Shown: one piece after another, positions 1 through 11,230 of the stretch
How the letters are laid out: each line of letters starts with the position of its first letter
Numbering within the stretch: position 1 is the first letter of the stretch
Source: Crotalaria pallida
Taxonomy: Eukaryota; Streptophyta; Magnoliopsida; Fabales; Fabaceae
DNA: 64,000 nucleotides
Assembly: GCA_037953625.1 (NCBI GenBank)
Contig: CM075655.1
Location: 12,728,001-12,792,000 of the forward strand
Reading direction: 5' to 3'
Notes under the pieces: model-generated
Database searches by the model: none
What the model was told of the DNA's origin: nothing
The model's input: the letters and a program-made list of their open reading frames with translations, nothing else
Translations under genes and position numbers: made by a program

Positions 1-462
1 CGAATTTTTGGGGCCTTCCCATTATCGAAATTTCGATTTCACAATTTCATTAGCTTATTTGGAAAATTCTCTTCGATTTGATATAAAATTCGTCCAATTC
101 CGAGTTACGGATCAAAAGTTATGGCTGTTTGAAATTCGTGCTGATAAAACTTGAAAAAGGTTTTCTGCAATTCACAACCAATGATGATCTGAGTGACAGT
201 GGCTTAACAAAACATCATCATATGATAATAGTAATGTGGATATAAATTTTCGTGCAAAAATACCACCCACAACTATGTGAACTAGCAACCACAGAATCAA
301 TCAAATACACTAATTGCAACAAAACAGCAAACAGCGCAACTTCAACCAGTTATCAGAATTGACTACTAGACCCTAAATCAGACACGACACACTATAATAA
401 CTATACTAACTACGACACTAACTAACTACTAACTACTAATGACCTTTGGCAAGAACCGATAT
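1..462 (-). other. 5' internal leader of a minus-strand Ty3/gypsy element
   Basis: This stretch lies inside the primer-binding site at 463-482, so it should be the untranslated leader of a gypsy element that runs leftwards out of the window. I see no long open frame and no recognisable gag residues. The assignment rests only on its position next to the PBS and LTR. Confidence 0.5.
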
Positions 463-482
463 TCCCCGGCAACGGCGCCAAA
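463..482 (-). promoter_or_regulatory. Retrotransposon primer-binding site (gypsy type)
   Basis: On the minus strand this reads TTTGGCGCCGTTGCCGGGGA. It matches the PBS type common in plant Tat/Athila-like gypsy elements and sits three bases inside the LTR end at 486. A close variant is present at 53592-53612. It marks the minus-strand start of reverse transcription. Confidence 0.8.
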
Positions 483-485
483 TTT

Positions 486-1482
486 TGATCGAGGCCGTAC
501 CCGATCAAAATAAAAGGTGTTTATTCTGTAGTACTAGGAAGGTGATCCTAGGTCGTTTCCCAGCGAATATCGGTCTAGGCAAAGTATCAAACACGTAGTG
601 TGCAGTAAAATGGGGGGGTTTTTGTGTGTGACAAATGTGAAGAACAAAACATAAACAGAATATAAAAACTAAGAAAATCAAAAACAAAAGCGGGCAAACC
701 CCTTTGGCTACGTACACTACTCAATCCTAGCTCACTAAAGATCGATTCCTCTCCTCTCCTCTGTCCAACTCGTGATAACCAAATACTAAGCGAAAATTCA
801 GTTATCACTCCAAACCCTAACTTCTAATTAAGCATCAGAAACCAGAATTGGAGTTTTTACGAGTTAATACAAATTAAGCATTTATATTCATGTATTATCT
901 CTACGAAATGGAATTAAGCAAACCACTACACATCGATAAACATGAAAACAGAGAAGAGAAAATGAAATTGCATTAATAACAAGAGCTCAAGAGTAGATAA
1001 TACAATACCAAAGGGATTAACCCTTGAAGTCTAGCCTTCCATGGCCATAAATGAAGAAAAACGAGTAGAAATGGGGAAGAACAAAACCCTAGCAGCCACC
1101 ACCACTTGGGAGAGCCAAGAGAGAAGTTCTAACCTAGAGAGAGAGTGAGAAATCTGAAATGGGAGTGTGTCTTGGGGGTTACACGAATTTCCCCTCTTTA
1201 GTCATGAAAATGGGCCTAAAACATGGGCCCAAGTCCTAAGAAACACTATTCTAAAAATTACAATTAAAAAGGGACCTAAATGCAAATTACAATCTTCACT
1301 TCAATGCTTCAATCTTCATTTCCAAACATCCCAAAGTGTCCTTGTGCCAAATATTACCTGAAAATAGAAATAGAATTAATTAGGCTAAATAATCCCAAAT
1401 TAAACAATATTCGGAATATTAGTCCAATAAACTCAAAATCACTAAATCAAGCTAATCAATGTCAAATGGGCAACAAGTATCA
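486..1482 (-). repeat. 5' LTR of a minus-strand Ty3/gypsy element
   Basis: The LTR is about 997 bp. On the plus strand it starts TGATCGAGGCC and ends CAAGTATCA, giving the expected TG...CA ends. The PBS is immediately to its left. The element body therefore lies to the left and its 5' boundary is at 1482, where it meets copia pol sequence. This suggests the gypsy element inserted into the older copia copy. Short open frames inside are not genes. Confidence 0.75.
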
Positions 1483-1487
1483 ATAAT

Positions 1488-2450
1488 AGGAGTAAAATAA
1501 TGCAAGGAATAATGGGAAATAAAATGCTCATCAAACAGTTGTCAAAAGAATTTGATATGAAGGATTTAGGTTCAGCAAAGAAGATCCTCGGAATGCAAAT
1601 CACGAGAGATAATCAAAAAGGTATTTTGAAATTATCTCAGACAGAGTATATCAATCGTGTTTTGCAAAGATTCAACATGAGCGATGCTAAAGCAGTTAAC
1701 ACACCTTTGGCTAGCCATTTTCGTCTGTCTAAAGATCAATCCCCTCAGTCGGAGGGAGAAGAGGAGTTCATGGCTAAGATTCCATATGCTTCCGCTATTG
1801 GAAGTTTGATGTACGCGATGGTCTGTACAAGGCCAGACATTGGTCATGCAGTGGGAGTTGTGAGCAGGTTTATCTCAAATCCAGGTAAAGCTCACTGGGA
1901 AGCAGTTAAATGGATTTTGAGGTATCTGCGAGGCACTACAAATAAATGTTTGTACTTTAGCAAATGAGAGTTAAAAGTGAAATGTTACGTAGATGCAGAC
2001 TTTGGCGGTGAAGTAGATCATCGAAGATCATCGAAGAAGTACAACTGGTTACATTTTCACTGTTGGTAATACAACTGTTAGTTGGATGTCACAAGTACAG
2101 AAGATCGTTGCCCTATCCACTACGGAGGCTGAATATGTAGCAGTAACAGAAGCCAGTAAAGAATTGATATGGCTTCAGGGATTGTTAACAGAGTTGGGTT
2201 TCATTCAAGAAAAGAGTGTTTTGCACAGTGACAATCAGAGTGCAATACATCTGGCAAAGAATTCAACATTTCATTCTAGAACCAAACACATTGGACTTCG
2301 TTATCACTTCATTAGATCTTTGCTTGAAGATGAGGTGCTAACTTTAAAAAATATTCTTGGAAGTAAGAACCCTGCAGACATGTTAACAAAGGTGGTAACT
2401 ATTGAAAAACTGAAGTTGTGCTCAACTTCTGTTGGCTTGCTAGAATAACA
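1488..2450 (+). pseudogene. Ty1/copia pol remnant (3' part of RT plus RNase H)
   Basis: The first open part, 1500-1967, encodes the end of reverse transcriptase and the connection region, with motifs such as EFDMKDLGSAKKILGM and YASAIGSLMYAMVCTRPDI. The frame breaks near 1965-2085. RNase H then resumes at 2086-2448 with ALSTTEAEYVA, LHSDNQSAIHLAKN and RTKHIGLRYHFIR. Gag, protease, integrase and the catalytic part of RT are missing, so this is a 3' fragment truncated where the gypsy LTR begins. The layout resembles Tork/TNT1-type copia. It is followed by a polypurine tract and the 3' LTR. Confidence 0.9.
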
Positions 2451-2501
2451 GACAAGATTACTACACTGATCGAAGTGTGAAGACAAATTAAAATCAGTCT
2501 T

Positions 2502-2513
2502 CAAGTGGGAGAT
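2502..2513 (+). promoter_or_regulatory. Polypurine tract of the copia remnant
   Basis: The purine-rich AAGTGGGAGA sits directly before the TGTTG start of the LTR at 2514. This is the plus-strand priming site expected next to a copia 3' LTR. Confidence 0.75.
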
Positions 2514-2871
2514 TGTTGGAATTGGTCAAGAGGAAATTAAGGAACTTCAATTCTTAATTTTGGTTTCGGAAATTAAGGAAACCGTTTATATTTTAGAATT
2601 ATTTAAAAATATAAAAACAAACGCGTATTCCATTGCTTATAAATTCGCGTTTCATTTTTCATTTTTTTTCATTCCAACAGAGAGAAAGAAAAAGAGAGAG
2701 AAACAAAGAGAAAATATTTTTATTTTCTCAGAATGTTTTTCACCTTTTATTAATAATGTAGCAGCAGCATAATAAAAGAGTTTAATTGTTGTTGTTGTTG
2801 TTATTATTACTCTGCATTTATATTATTTCTCTCAAATCTAATTAAGATAAATTTGGCGTAATTTCTCAACA
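2514..2871 (+). repeat. 3' LTR of the copia remnant
   Basis: The 358-bp LTR has perfect short inverted ends, TGTTG...CAACA. It follows the polypurine tract. Inside are an AG-rich stretch (about 2682-2716) and a GTT trinucleotide run (about 2787-2801). The matching 5' LTR is not in the window. Confidence 0.8.
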
Positions 2872-3594
2872 GCTTTGTTTATTTACAATAAGTAATATGT
2901 GAGATTTGTCGTTGATTTTATGAGTATCGAATAATTTAGTTTATGAAGATTTGTGAAATTTCAAATTGGTTTCTGAGATAGAAAAACGTGTATTACATTA
3001 GTTCCATACATTAACAACGATTAGTGATTTTTAATATGGATTAACGGAATGACTAAAACAACGTTGTTTTGTGAAAAAAAATAAAAAAAAAAGTTGACTA
3101 TAGATCAAATTGGTCATTAAAATCGTGAATATCGATCAAATTAATCCTGAATTTGTGTAAATTACAAACAACAAGACCTAATTTGACTTGCATTATACTA
3201 TCTATAGAACTAATTTATATTTTCAATAATTTTATAAACTAATTTAATCTAATCGATATAAAAAATTAAAAACCAATGTAACATATTCATGTCACAAGGG
3301 TGGCCCGGAGCCTTCAACTTTCTGCTATCGATGTCGATTGAATATACAGTCTATATCATCATATATGAGTTTGTCCTTACTCCCTGAAATCCGGTTGAGG
3401 CTGAGTGGCTGTAGCCATTTCTTTTCTTTCACAATCACATCGATACGTGGATCCGTGATCAAAGGAGATCAATCATATCTCTCTGTGTTGGCACTCTAAT
3501 AATAGATTTTGAAATGAAGAAATAGCATGGCTTTTGATGATAAACCAACCATAGGATTCCGCCAAAGAGTTTCATCAAGCAGACTCTTTTTTTT
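2872..3594. other. AT-rich intergenic DNA, possible weak inverted-repeat element
   Basis: No gene is visible. A weak inverted relationship (GTATTACATTAG near 2990 against CCAATGTAACATA near 3275) hints at a degraded MITE of about 300 bp, but the arms are poor. Confidence 0.3.
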
Positions 3595-3770
3595 GTCCCC
3601 ACCATTTACTCATTCTTTCGTTTTATACCATACGGAAGTGCAAAATATCAGTTTTCGACTCTTGATAGTCGAAATATTTTTGCCTCTTATTAATTGAAAA
3701 CATAGTAATTTGCACTTCCATCTTGTATAAGGTAGAAAAAAATGAGGACCGATAAGTAAATGGTGGGGAC
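3595..3770. repeat. MITE-like inverted repeat, 176 bp
   Basis: The two ends are inverted copies: GTCCCCACCATTTACT at the left and the complementary AGTAAATGGTGGGGAC at the right. A second inner match follows (GGAAGTGCAAA against TTTGCACTTCC). There is no coding capacity. The superfamily is not clear because no convincing target duplication was seen. Confidence 0.75.
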
Positions 3771-3977
3771 CCTCCACCTTTAAACTCTTTAGAATTAGGT
3801 TGAAAAAATCTCTGAAATATGGTACTCTAAAAATGGTGTTGTAACTTGGTGATATATCCATATATGTATTGGATATTGATATGTGTACTATATTTTCAGG
3901 TACTTGTAATAAGTATATTGAAATATACTTTCCTTATTAATCATAAAAAAATAGAAAATGAAGAATACATCGACAAA

Positions 3978-4112
3978 GTAAAATATTTTTATACCATTAG
4001 TGCATTATCCACTGTTCAATCGCTTATGGTCATTGACTTTTAGATTAAAGTAATACAAATGAATTGTGGATGATGAACCATTGTAAAAAACTTTACACCG
4101 TCAGTGCATATC
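3978..4112. repeat. Short MITE, copy 1 (diverged)
   Basis: An imperfect inverted repeat about 135 bp long. The reverse complement of its right half (AAAGTTTTTTACAATGG and what follows) matches the element at 9895-10033, so two copies of one MITE family lie in this window. Confidence 0.6.
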
Positions 4113-4133
4113 CATTAATCTCTAAAAAAAAAT

Positions 4134-4378
4134 TACTTAGTCCGTCTTATAAAAATGGTAAACAAATTGCAAATGTCAAAAAATTAAGAAAATATGCATT
4201 TAATAGTTTATGTAACACATCAATCAATTATCAAAAAATTAATTTTATGCATTTTGAATAGATCAACCAATCACAATTTGAGGTTTGCAATTTTAAGCTT
4301 TTTTATTAATTATTTTAACATTAGTTTGAGACAAAATATTTTACCATTTTTAACCGTACTTGTGAGACGGAGGGAGTA
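4134..4378. repeat. Stowaway-like MITE
   Basis: The right end reads GAGACGGAGGGAGTA, the complement of the classic Stowaway end TACTCCCTCCGTCTC. The left end TACTTAGTCCGTCTTA is a mutated inverted copy. Both ends are at TA. The interior (about 245 bp) is AT-rich and noncoding. Stowaway elements are mobilised by Tc1/mariner transposases encoded elsewhere. Confidence 0.8.
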
Positions 4379-4879
4379 TGTCATTTTTGCTTTAGATGTA
4401 CTATTTTTTTTATTAAACTTATACTATTATTTTAAATTTAAGTGGTAATCAATCTCTCATCTTTGTAACTCAACTTATTTTAAGTCTCAACCTCGCATCT
4501 TAAAACACTTGTTTCCTATGTAAATGCTTTATTTGTACCTTGTTTATATATATTTGTTTATAAAATTTATATTTATATTTATGTTTCTGTATCTTACTAT
4601 TTATATGCATAAAATCACAAATTTATCTAAGGTAGCACTTATATCATACACTACATATATTCATTCAAATCATCAATTATCACATATATCCAATCAAATA
4701 CATGTCACTCAATGGTTCATCCTCAGTCTTAGTATATTTATTCAACATACATTTAATCAATTAGAAATCAAACATAGTGAAATCATGGGTTATCTTGGCC
4801 TCCAAGCCAAGTAACCTTGTCATGACTTACAAAGCACACTTCTACAAGCTCATGGTAGCTTGCATTACAATTTGCAGCC
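4379..4879. other. AT-rich intergenic DNA
   Basis: Nothing recognisable. Short open frames here reflect low complexity. Confidence 0.4.
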
Positions 4880-7800
4880 ATCAATTACTATCATAATGAT
4901 ATGAATAACTTCTCCCATACCTGCTTTGAGACACTGGAAGATTGGGCTTAAAGCTTTATGTTGAAACAATATCATAAATCACAGCAATCCATAATGAGTT
5001 TTGGACAACTTTGGCACCAGAATTTTGGAATCAGTTTGCAAGGAAATGACAAGGAATTGACCAGGGTCTATTCTATGACATTAGGACATGTTAAGGGTGT
5101 AAGTTCCATGATGAATGTTTTGATAATGACAAAGTGTTTTGAACAAGCTATCATGTGTTGATCAAGTTCAAGTTCAACAAGCAACAACAAACATCAAATG
5201 AAGTAGAGAGAAAACAAACTCATGAAGACTTAGTTTGAGTGTAATTGTAATTGTTTTATCTTTTGCCTCTCAAGCTTCTTAGGTCTTTTATTTGGGTAGA
5301 TTATTTAGAGGGTAGTGAATCTCTATCATAGTCATGATTAAATCATAATTTGAGTTTTCACTTAACCTAGAATCAATAGGTGGCTTAAAGGTTTTAAAGG
5401 AAAGGTTTGGTTTTGAGAAAACAAGTTTTAAACAAGTATCAGACATGTTTAATCGATTAAGGATGAATTTAATCGATTAGTACTCGATTAAGTAAAGATT
5501 TAATCGATTAAGTACTGCTGAACTGGTTTTTTAAAATACAATTTTCACTTCTCAAAATCAGTTTTCAAGTGCTACAACTTTTGGGTATTCTATATAAACC
5601 TATTCCTAATCTTTGTGATTAATAAGAATCATTTTCATAATCAATTTTACAAGAATCAAGCCATTCTATTCTCTCTCAATTTCAAAGATCAAAGCTTTCA
5701 TATTTTCATATTCTTTGATCAAGAACCTTTGAATCTCTTATGTTGATTTGTCATAGCTATTGAATGAGATTCATAGGAGTGTCATGTGTATTCATTGAGT
5801 TGTAATCTTTGCAAGAAGGCAAGCCAACTACAACAAACAAAGAAGACTTGGTGTGTCGATTATCATCAAGCAAATCTCATTGGAGAAGAAGAAAGTCTTG
5901 GTTGTGAATCAAGCAAAGTGAAGCCTTGGTGTGTGGATTATCATCAAGCAACTGAAGACTTGTTGTGTCGATTATCAACAAGGGGTAGAGGTTAGATTAG
6001 AGAGAAGATCAATAGGATTACAAGGCAAGGGTGTGGTATCTCTTGTAGGCTAGCAAGAAGGGAGTCTTGTGAGACATTTACTTGTAATTTGAGAACTCTA
6101 ATTCCTCATAGTGAAGAATCTCTCTTGGTTGAAGAGGGAACTGGACGTAGCTTTCAAGCGGATGAAAGTGAACCAGGATAAATCACTGTGTCGTATCTCT
6201 AAACCCTTAACTCTTTACATTCAAGTTTTTAATTGTGTTCTTGGTTGAAAACCTAGAGAAAGATTGATTTTCATAATTGATTGAATTGAATCTTTATTGT
6301 TCAAATTGATAAAGGGAAAATCATTTTCATAACTAGGGTAATCAATAAGAATATAGGTGTTAATTGTTTTCGTTGAATCTCTGATTATTCGTGTTAATTG
6401 ATTGATTTTCGTATTCGAATGAAAAATTGATTTTTCTGTTTTCTGTCAGATTTAATCGATTAAGCATATATTTAATCGATTAATACTCGAGTAAATTTCA
6501 GGTTAATCGATTAAGTGCTGTAGAATTTGCAAAAATCATTTGTTTTGATTGTTTTGATTTGTTTCTTTCGAAAATCTTTCAAGGTTTCTTTTACACCTAT
6601 TCAACCCCCCCTTCTAGGTGTGTTCCTAGGGTTCCTTAGTTGTTTCAACCACCAATTGCGGTTTCTTCAAAGGGAACCAAAATACAGGAGTTTTGACACG
6701 GTTTGCTTACCAAAATTTATTTGTAAACATAGCCAGTCAACAAAATTGCACCTTGTCGGCATTAGGTTTCACGTTTCAGTCTTAATTTTCGGCTACTTTA
6801 ACACACAATAACTTGATATCCTTGCAAGGAAAATCCATGAGACAAGTTTGGTTTTGTTTTCTGTCATGAGATCTGAAACTAGGATAAAAAGGAGGGGCTT
6901 AACTCACAAGGAGCTAACCACACGATTAATTCGAAGTTGACATGTTGGGAATTCTGGTTGCTGATTCCATAATTGGGACAACTTTGATGCAACTTTAGCC
7001 TCAGAGTTCAGCTCGATCGTTCAATGAAAACATGTGAAACCAATTAGAACACAAATTAGGGTATGAGATCTTTAAATAGAACTAATGATATGAACAAATG
7101 GTGGCTTGGTTTGGTTGTGCCAATCCTGCAAATTAAAGTTGACACATTATTGATAATTCTATTTGTTGTTTCCAAAACCAGAATTATTTTTGGCTAACTT
7201 TGGTAGCAAAGTTGATCATGGTCCAGCCATGAAAATACACGAGACCAATCGGTATCAACTCTAGGCTATGAATACTAAGATTAACAAAAAGAATGAGGAC
7301 CTATGAAGGTCTAAGCTCAACACACAAGAGAGACAAAGTGGTGTGTCTGAGAATCTTGGTTAGCTGAAACTGCTGTCATGACAAATTTCTGATAACTTTG
7401 AGACACGAGAACTTGATGGTCTTGCAATGAAAACTCAGAGAACCAACATGGCTTTGTTCTCTGCTGTGAGGACAATAATTAGAGCCAAGAATCAAGGCTT
7501 ACACCTCCCTGAGCTAGGCAAATGAAAAAGGATTAAGTGAGGGTGCTGGACAGTTTCTGGACTGATCTCAGGAAGAGATTTTGACAAGATTTGGCTATAA
7601 ATTCAAAAGAACTTTGTGTTGCATCCCAAGGAAAGATACATACACGAACTCTAAGTGTTTCTCTAAGGTTTTTATGAAAGAAAACAAAAGGAAATGTTGG
7701 TGTTGAAGCCCTTATTTATAGGCCAAAGGTTAGATTAAAATATGCTTGCTTAGGAGTGAAGGAGGCCATGGGGTTGAGCCACAACACCCTATGACTCATC

Positions 7801-8193
7801 CTTGATTCGATGATAATCATCCCAGGAAGCATGAGGTGGCAAAACCAGGTAAAAAACTCGTTTTCCTGCCATTCCAAGCTTGCTTCATCATGAAGAAAGG
7901 CCAGGATAATTGATTATCGGGCTTAAATTTTGCCCAGACTGAAAATTTTGGACTCGATAATCGATTATCCACTATTACAATTGATTATCCAGAACTGGTA
8001 ATTAATTTTTTATTTTGATAATCAATTATTCAGCTCACAGAACCACAATTTCACATCTTAAAATATTATACATGAATTCTTTCTTTCCAAAACTATTTTA
8101 TATGAAAATAATATATTTTAAATTCCAAAAATCCTTATTATATTTCAAATTAAAATACATAATATTAACCCTTTTTAAAATTGAGGGATGTTA
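4880..8193 (-). repeat. Probable gypsy-type LTR (minus), split by another LTR
   Basis: At the right end the minus strand begins TGTAACATCCCTCAATTTT at 8193, the style of chromovirus LTR starts. A TATA-like CTATAAATAAGG lies on the minus strand near 7725. Downstream of it (6650-7560) are diverged tandem units of roughly 250-300 bp. A related unit occurs at about 4890-5080, on the other side of the copia-like insertion at 5089-6640. The left end of the LTR was not found, so the boundary at 4880 is approximate. Confidence 0.5.
5089..6640 (+). repeat. Copia-like LTR (probably solo), right end approximate
   Basis: The sequence starts TGTTAAGGGTGTAAG and then TGTTTTGATAATGACAA, the same arrangement as the Maximus/SIRE-type LTR at 56249. 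It contains TTTAATCGATTAAG motifs in pairs (5450-5515 and 6450-6510) and a TATA-like TCTATATAAACC near 5588. GTGTGTCGATTATCATCAAG-like repeats occur near 5850-5980. A C-rich stretch near 6605 resembles the end of such LTRs. No PBS or gag follows, and no clean target duplication was found. Confidence 0.5.
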
Positions 8194-8505
8194 CAAGTAT
8201 GACAACTATGATCAATAAAGTTCTTCCAAATAGGTATTTAATGCAAACATATTACCGTATTATGAAGTACTCAAATATGAGATCTGTGGTTAAGTTAGAA
8301 CAACTTTTTCTATTTTTATTTTAAAAAAATATTTGATAGTGTGAATTGTATTAAAAGCAATAAAAAAATATTATAAAAAAAATTCAATAAGAGAAGGTAG
8401 TATACACAATTAGTATTTTACTTTTAACTAGTATTTGATATACAGTTTTGGAATAACTTATACCATCATCTAATATTCCAACCCCACTATAATAATTTGA
8501 AGTGT
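8194..8505. other. AT-rich intergenic DNA
   Basis: No coding or repeat structure recognised. Confidence 0.4.
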
Positions 8506-8667
8506 GGATACTCATGTTATAGTGATCGATTCCACTCAAATTCACTACACGTTGTGCCACGTGTCTTCCTTTAAATAACTTATCAAATCAAATCTATTAA
8601 TTGAATGAAGACACATGGCGCAATATGTAGGACTGAGTTTAAGGAGGATCACGGAATGCGTGTATCC
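8506..8667. repeat. Inverted-repeat element (MITE-like), about 160 bp
   Basis: The arms GGATACTCATG...GATCGATTCC and ACGGAATGCGTGTATCC are imperfect inverted copies. Inner arms carry CACGTTGTGCCACGTGTCTTC and its inverted partner GAAGACACATGGCGCAAT. A half-like relative is at about 9435-9475 (AAGGTGGTTCACTCTCTTGT). It is noncoding. Confidence 0.6.
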
Positions 8668-8912
8668 GTAATTAAAATTGTTATTTAGTTGATATGGAAT
8701 GTACACCATAAAAGATGAAATATTATAAAAAAATAAACAATATATAAATCAATATAAAATAACAGGAGATTTAATTTTATTTTTTTAAATGAATAAAAGG
8801 TTTGATGTTTTTTATGGGAATAAGAGATTTGGCTTTTATTTGATATTAATGATGATAATATCTCTATAAATTATCATAATAACTAATGAATTTCGTATTT
8901 ATTATTCTATTT

Positions 8913-9362
8913 TAGAGTTAATAGTCACTTAGATCCCCGAAAGATACCCGTTGAATTAATTAGGTTTCTGAAAGATTTTTGGAATCTCTTAAACCCCTGA
9001 AAGATCATTTTGGCATCACTTTAGTTCCCCCATATAATTTCGTCAAGAGGGACCTGATGGAATCCTAAATGGCACGTTAAATGCTTTGTTGTCCCCAATG
9101 CCATGTTGGAATGTTAAGAAGATGTCACGTTTGGGCCAACAAACCATTTAACGTGCCACGTAGGATTTCGTTAGGTCCCTCGTAGGGGGACTAACGTGAT
9201 GCCAAATTGATCTTTGAGGGGTTTAAGAGATTCAACAAATCTTTCAGGGACTTAACTGATTCCAAAATGATCTTTGGGAGGTTTAAGAGATTTCACCAAT
9301 CTTTCAGAGACTTAACTGATTCCACAAGTATCTTTCGGGGACCTATGTTACTATTAACTCTA
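8913..9362. repeat. Terminal-inverted-repeat element, 450 bp
   Basis: The ends TAGAGTTAATAGTCAC and ACTATTAACTCTA are inverted copies. Long arms (AAACCCCTGAAAGATCA, GGCACGTTAAATG) pair across the element. The right arm holds an extra tandem copy of a roughly 60-bp unit (GGGGTTTAAGAGATT near 9216 and GAGGTTTAAGAGATTT near 9278). Noncoding, so a non-autonomous DNA transposon is the best guess. The superfamily was not determined. Confidence 0.75.
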
Positions 9363-9507
9363 TTTTAATATATATATATACACACACACTAATAAAAATT
9401 AATTAAATGAAGATATGTGACATTACACGAAAGATAGAATTTAAGGTGGTTCACTCTCTTGTGAGTATTTTTTAGTTAGAATGAACATGTAGTGTTTATT
9501 TAATTAA

Positions 9508-9639
9508 TAAATATAATAATTTTTTTTTTTGGTTTACATGGGAGGTCTGGGACTAGAACCCATGACCTGGGGGAGGGGAAAATCCTAAGTGTCCTTGCAG
9601 CCACCAACTGGGCTGTCTTACGCGGACTAAATATAATAA
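9508..9639 (-). mobile_element. SINE insertion (body 9520-9627) with 12-bp target duplication
   Basis: On the minus strand the 108-bp body starts GTCCGCGTAAG. It has a polymerase III A-box-like stretch (ACAGCCCAGTTGGTGG) and a B-box-like GGGTTCTAGTCCC, and it ends in a run of A (Ts on the plus strand, 9520-9530). TAAATATAATAA flanks it on both sides at 9508-9519 and 9628-9639. This combination is diagnostic of a tRNA-derived SINE moved by LINE machinery. It is not a working tRNA gene. Confidence 0.85.
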
Positions 9640-9894
9640 ATTTTTATAGTATTAGTTATGAATATATGTATTGAATCCTTGAAAAATAAGTTTTTATTAA
9701 AAATCATGTTTTTAATAATAACTTCGAAGTTCATATATTTTTGTTTAAACTTTTTTTTTAATTATCTTAAATATAAGTTCATGCACATATTTTGGGGGAA
9801 TCTCTTAATTGATATAGGGGAATCTGATCTCTTATTTGATGTTTTCATCAGTGCAAACCATTTTATACACATTTTCTAGGCACAATAAAATTAG

Positions 9895-10033
9895 AGTTTG
9901 ATGGTGTAAAGTTTTTTACACTGTCGGTACATCATTCACCGTCCATTTGCATTACTTTTATTTAGAAGTCAATAACTATAGTAGATGATGGGCTGGCAGT
10001 GTAAAAAACCTTTACACTGTCAGTGTATAAACT
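9895..10033. repeat. Short MITE, copy 2
   Basis: The ends AGTTTGATGGTGTAAAG and CTTTACACTGTCAGTGTA are imperfect inverted repeats around a 139-bp noncoding element. It matches the reverse complement of the copy at 3978-4112. Each arm contains GTGTAAA and its inverse twice. Confidence 0.75.
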
Positions 10034-10064
10034 ATTTTCTTATAAAATTATATAACCAGTTGGG

Positions 10065-10962
10065 CCACTTTCTGATGTGTTTTTATGGGTTTCTCTTAGG
10101 TTTTGTAAATATATAATTATTCTAGGATAAGAAACTAGGTTAGCAGCTTTTAGAGAGGGAGATTACATGATTTTGGAGAGCTTTAGAGGAGAAGAAGATC
10201 GAAGATTGAAAGATTGAAGATCTCTTCGTGGTAATCCTAATTGTCTATGATTATGGATTACTCGTTTATTGTTTTTATTCTTATTTTCTCAATGTGTAAC
10301 TGAAACCCTCATGTTAGGAATTGGTGGATTTGTATGGATTAGTTTATTGATTTCATGAATTGATGTTTTTTCGTTTCTAAATCAAGTGTTTGATTGTATT
10401 TTCACTGTTATGCATGCAAGTAGCTAATCTATGTTTTGGATTTCTAATTCTTCAATTGGTAGATTAGGAATTAGAATAGGTCTTCAATCAAACAATATAA
10501 TTATTCAACTCGTAGGGATACTTTTGGGTAATTACGTAACTTGTTATAAATTCCACTGCTCTTAATTAAAGGTTATTTAATGATTTAATTACTTAAGGGA
10601 TTAAGGGTTATCAAATGGAATAATAAACAGTAATTGCATGAGAGGGATCTAGTAATTATTACCTTAGGAATTTGTTCTTGATTTAGGGAAAAACAGAGAT
10701 TCATGATAAATAAATAACGCCTAAAATGAAACCATGTTCCTAACTTGTTATCTTAAATTGCACAATACTTTTATTTAATTTCTGTTTTTATTTTATTTCA
10801 ATTCAATCTTAATTCATTAGTTACAAACTTATAGATTTCGCTTCTAACTACTCTTTGGTGAGAATTAATTGAACAATTTGCAATTCCTGTGGGACGTTAA
10901 TTTCACTTTCATTGTATTACTATTGTACGATCTAGTATACTTGCTAGAGAGTCCAACAAACC
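10065..10962 (+). repeat. 3' part of a gypsy LTR, plus orientation
   Basis: It ends with CTAGTATACTTGCTAGAGAGT, also found in inverted orientation next to the PBS at 53619-53645. Long stretches match the reverse complement of 53640-54500, for example TCTAATTCTTCAATTGG and TTAGGAATTAGAATAGG. It is therefore the R/U5 part of the same LTR family as at 53619-54915. No PBS follows. Confidence 0.7.
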
Positions 10963-11230
10963 CCTTTCTTGGGCAACATTTAAGAGCAACATTTTTCTCT
11001 ATTCAAGCTCCAATCTCATGGTCTTCAAAGCTCCTTGCCATTCCAAAGCATAAATCATCAAATTAAGCTTCAAATTCCTAAAATCAAACCCAAAACGGAT
11101 CAAAATGTTGAAGGATTCTAAATTACCTAACTTTCTAAAAACATAATAAAATCCTAATATTTACTCAAGAAACAAGCCAAAACCATAGTAAAAGGGAGTC
11201 GATTAATGCTTAAAAACATCATATATTAGA
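10963..11230 (-). repeat. 5' part of the same gypsy LTR family, minus orientation
   Basis: CCCAAAACGGATCAAAA and ACATCATATATTAGAC match 54775-54920 in direct orientation, so this is the U3 start of the LTR on the minus strand. It is head-to-head with the plus-strand U5 piece at 10065-10962. The pair therefore records an inversion or two truncated insertions. Confidence 0.65.

Noticed and set aside
3846..4814. Several 60-100-codon frames in AT-rich DNA
   Set aside because: Composition-driven, overlapping MITEs, no motif.
9520..9627. Possible tRNA gene
   Set aside because: Only A- and B-box-like parts are present and no cloverleaf is formed. The A-tail and target duplication show a SINE.
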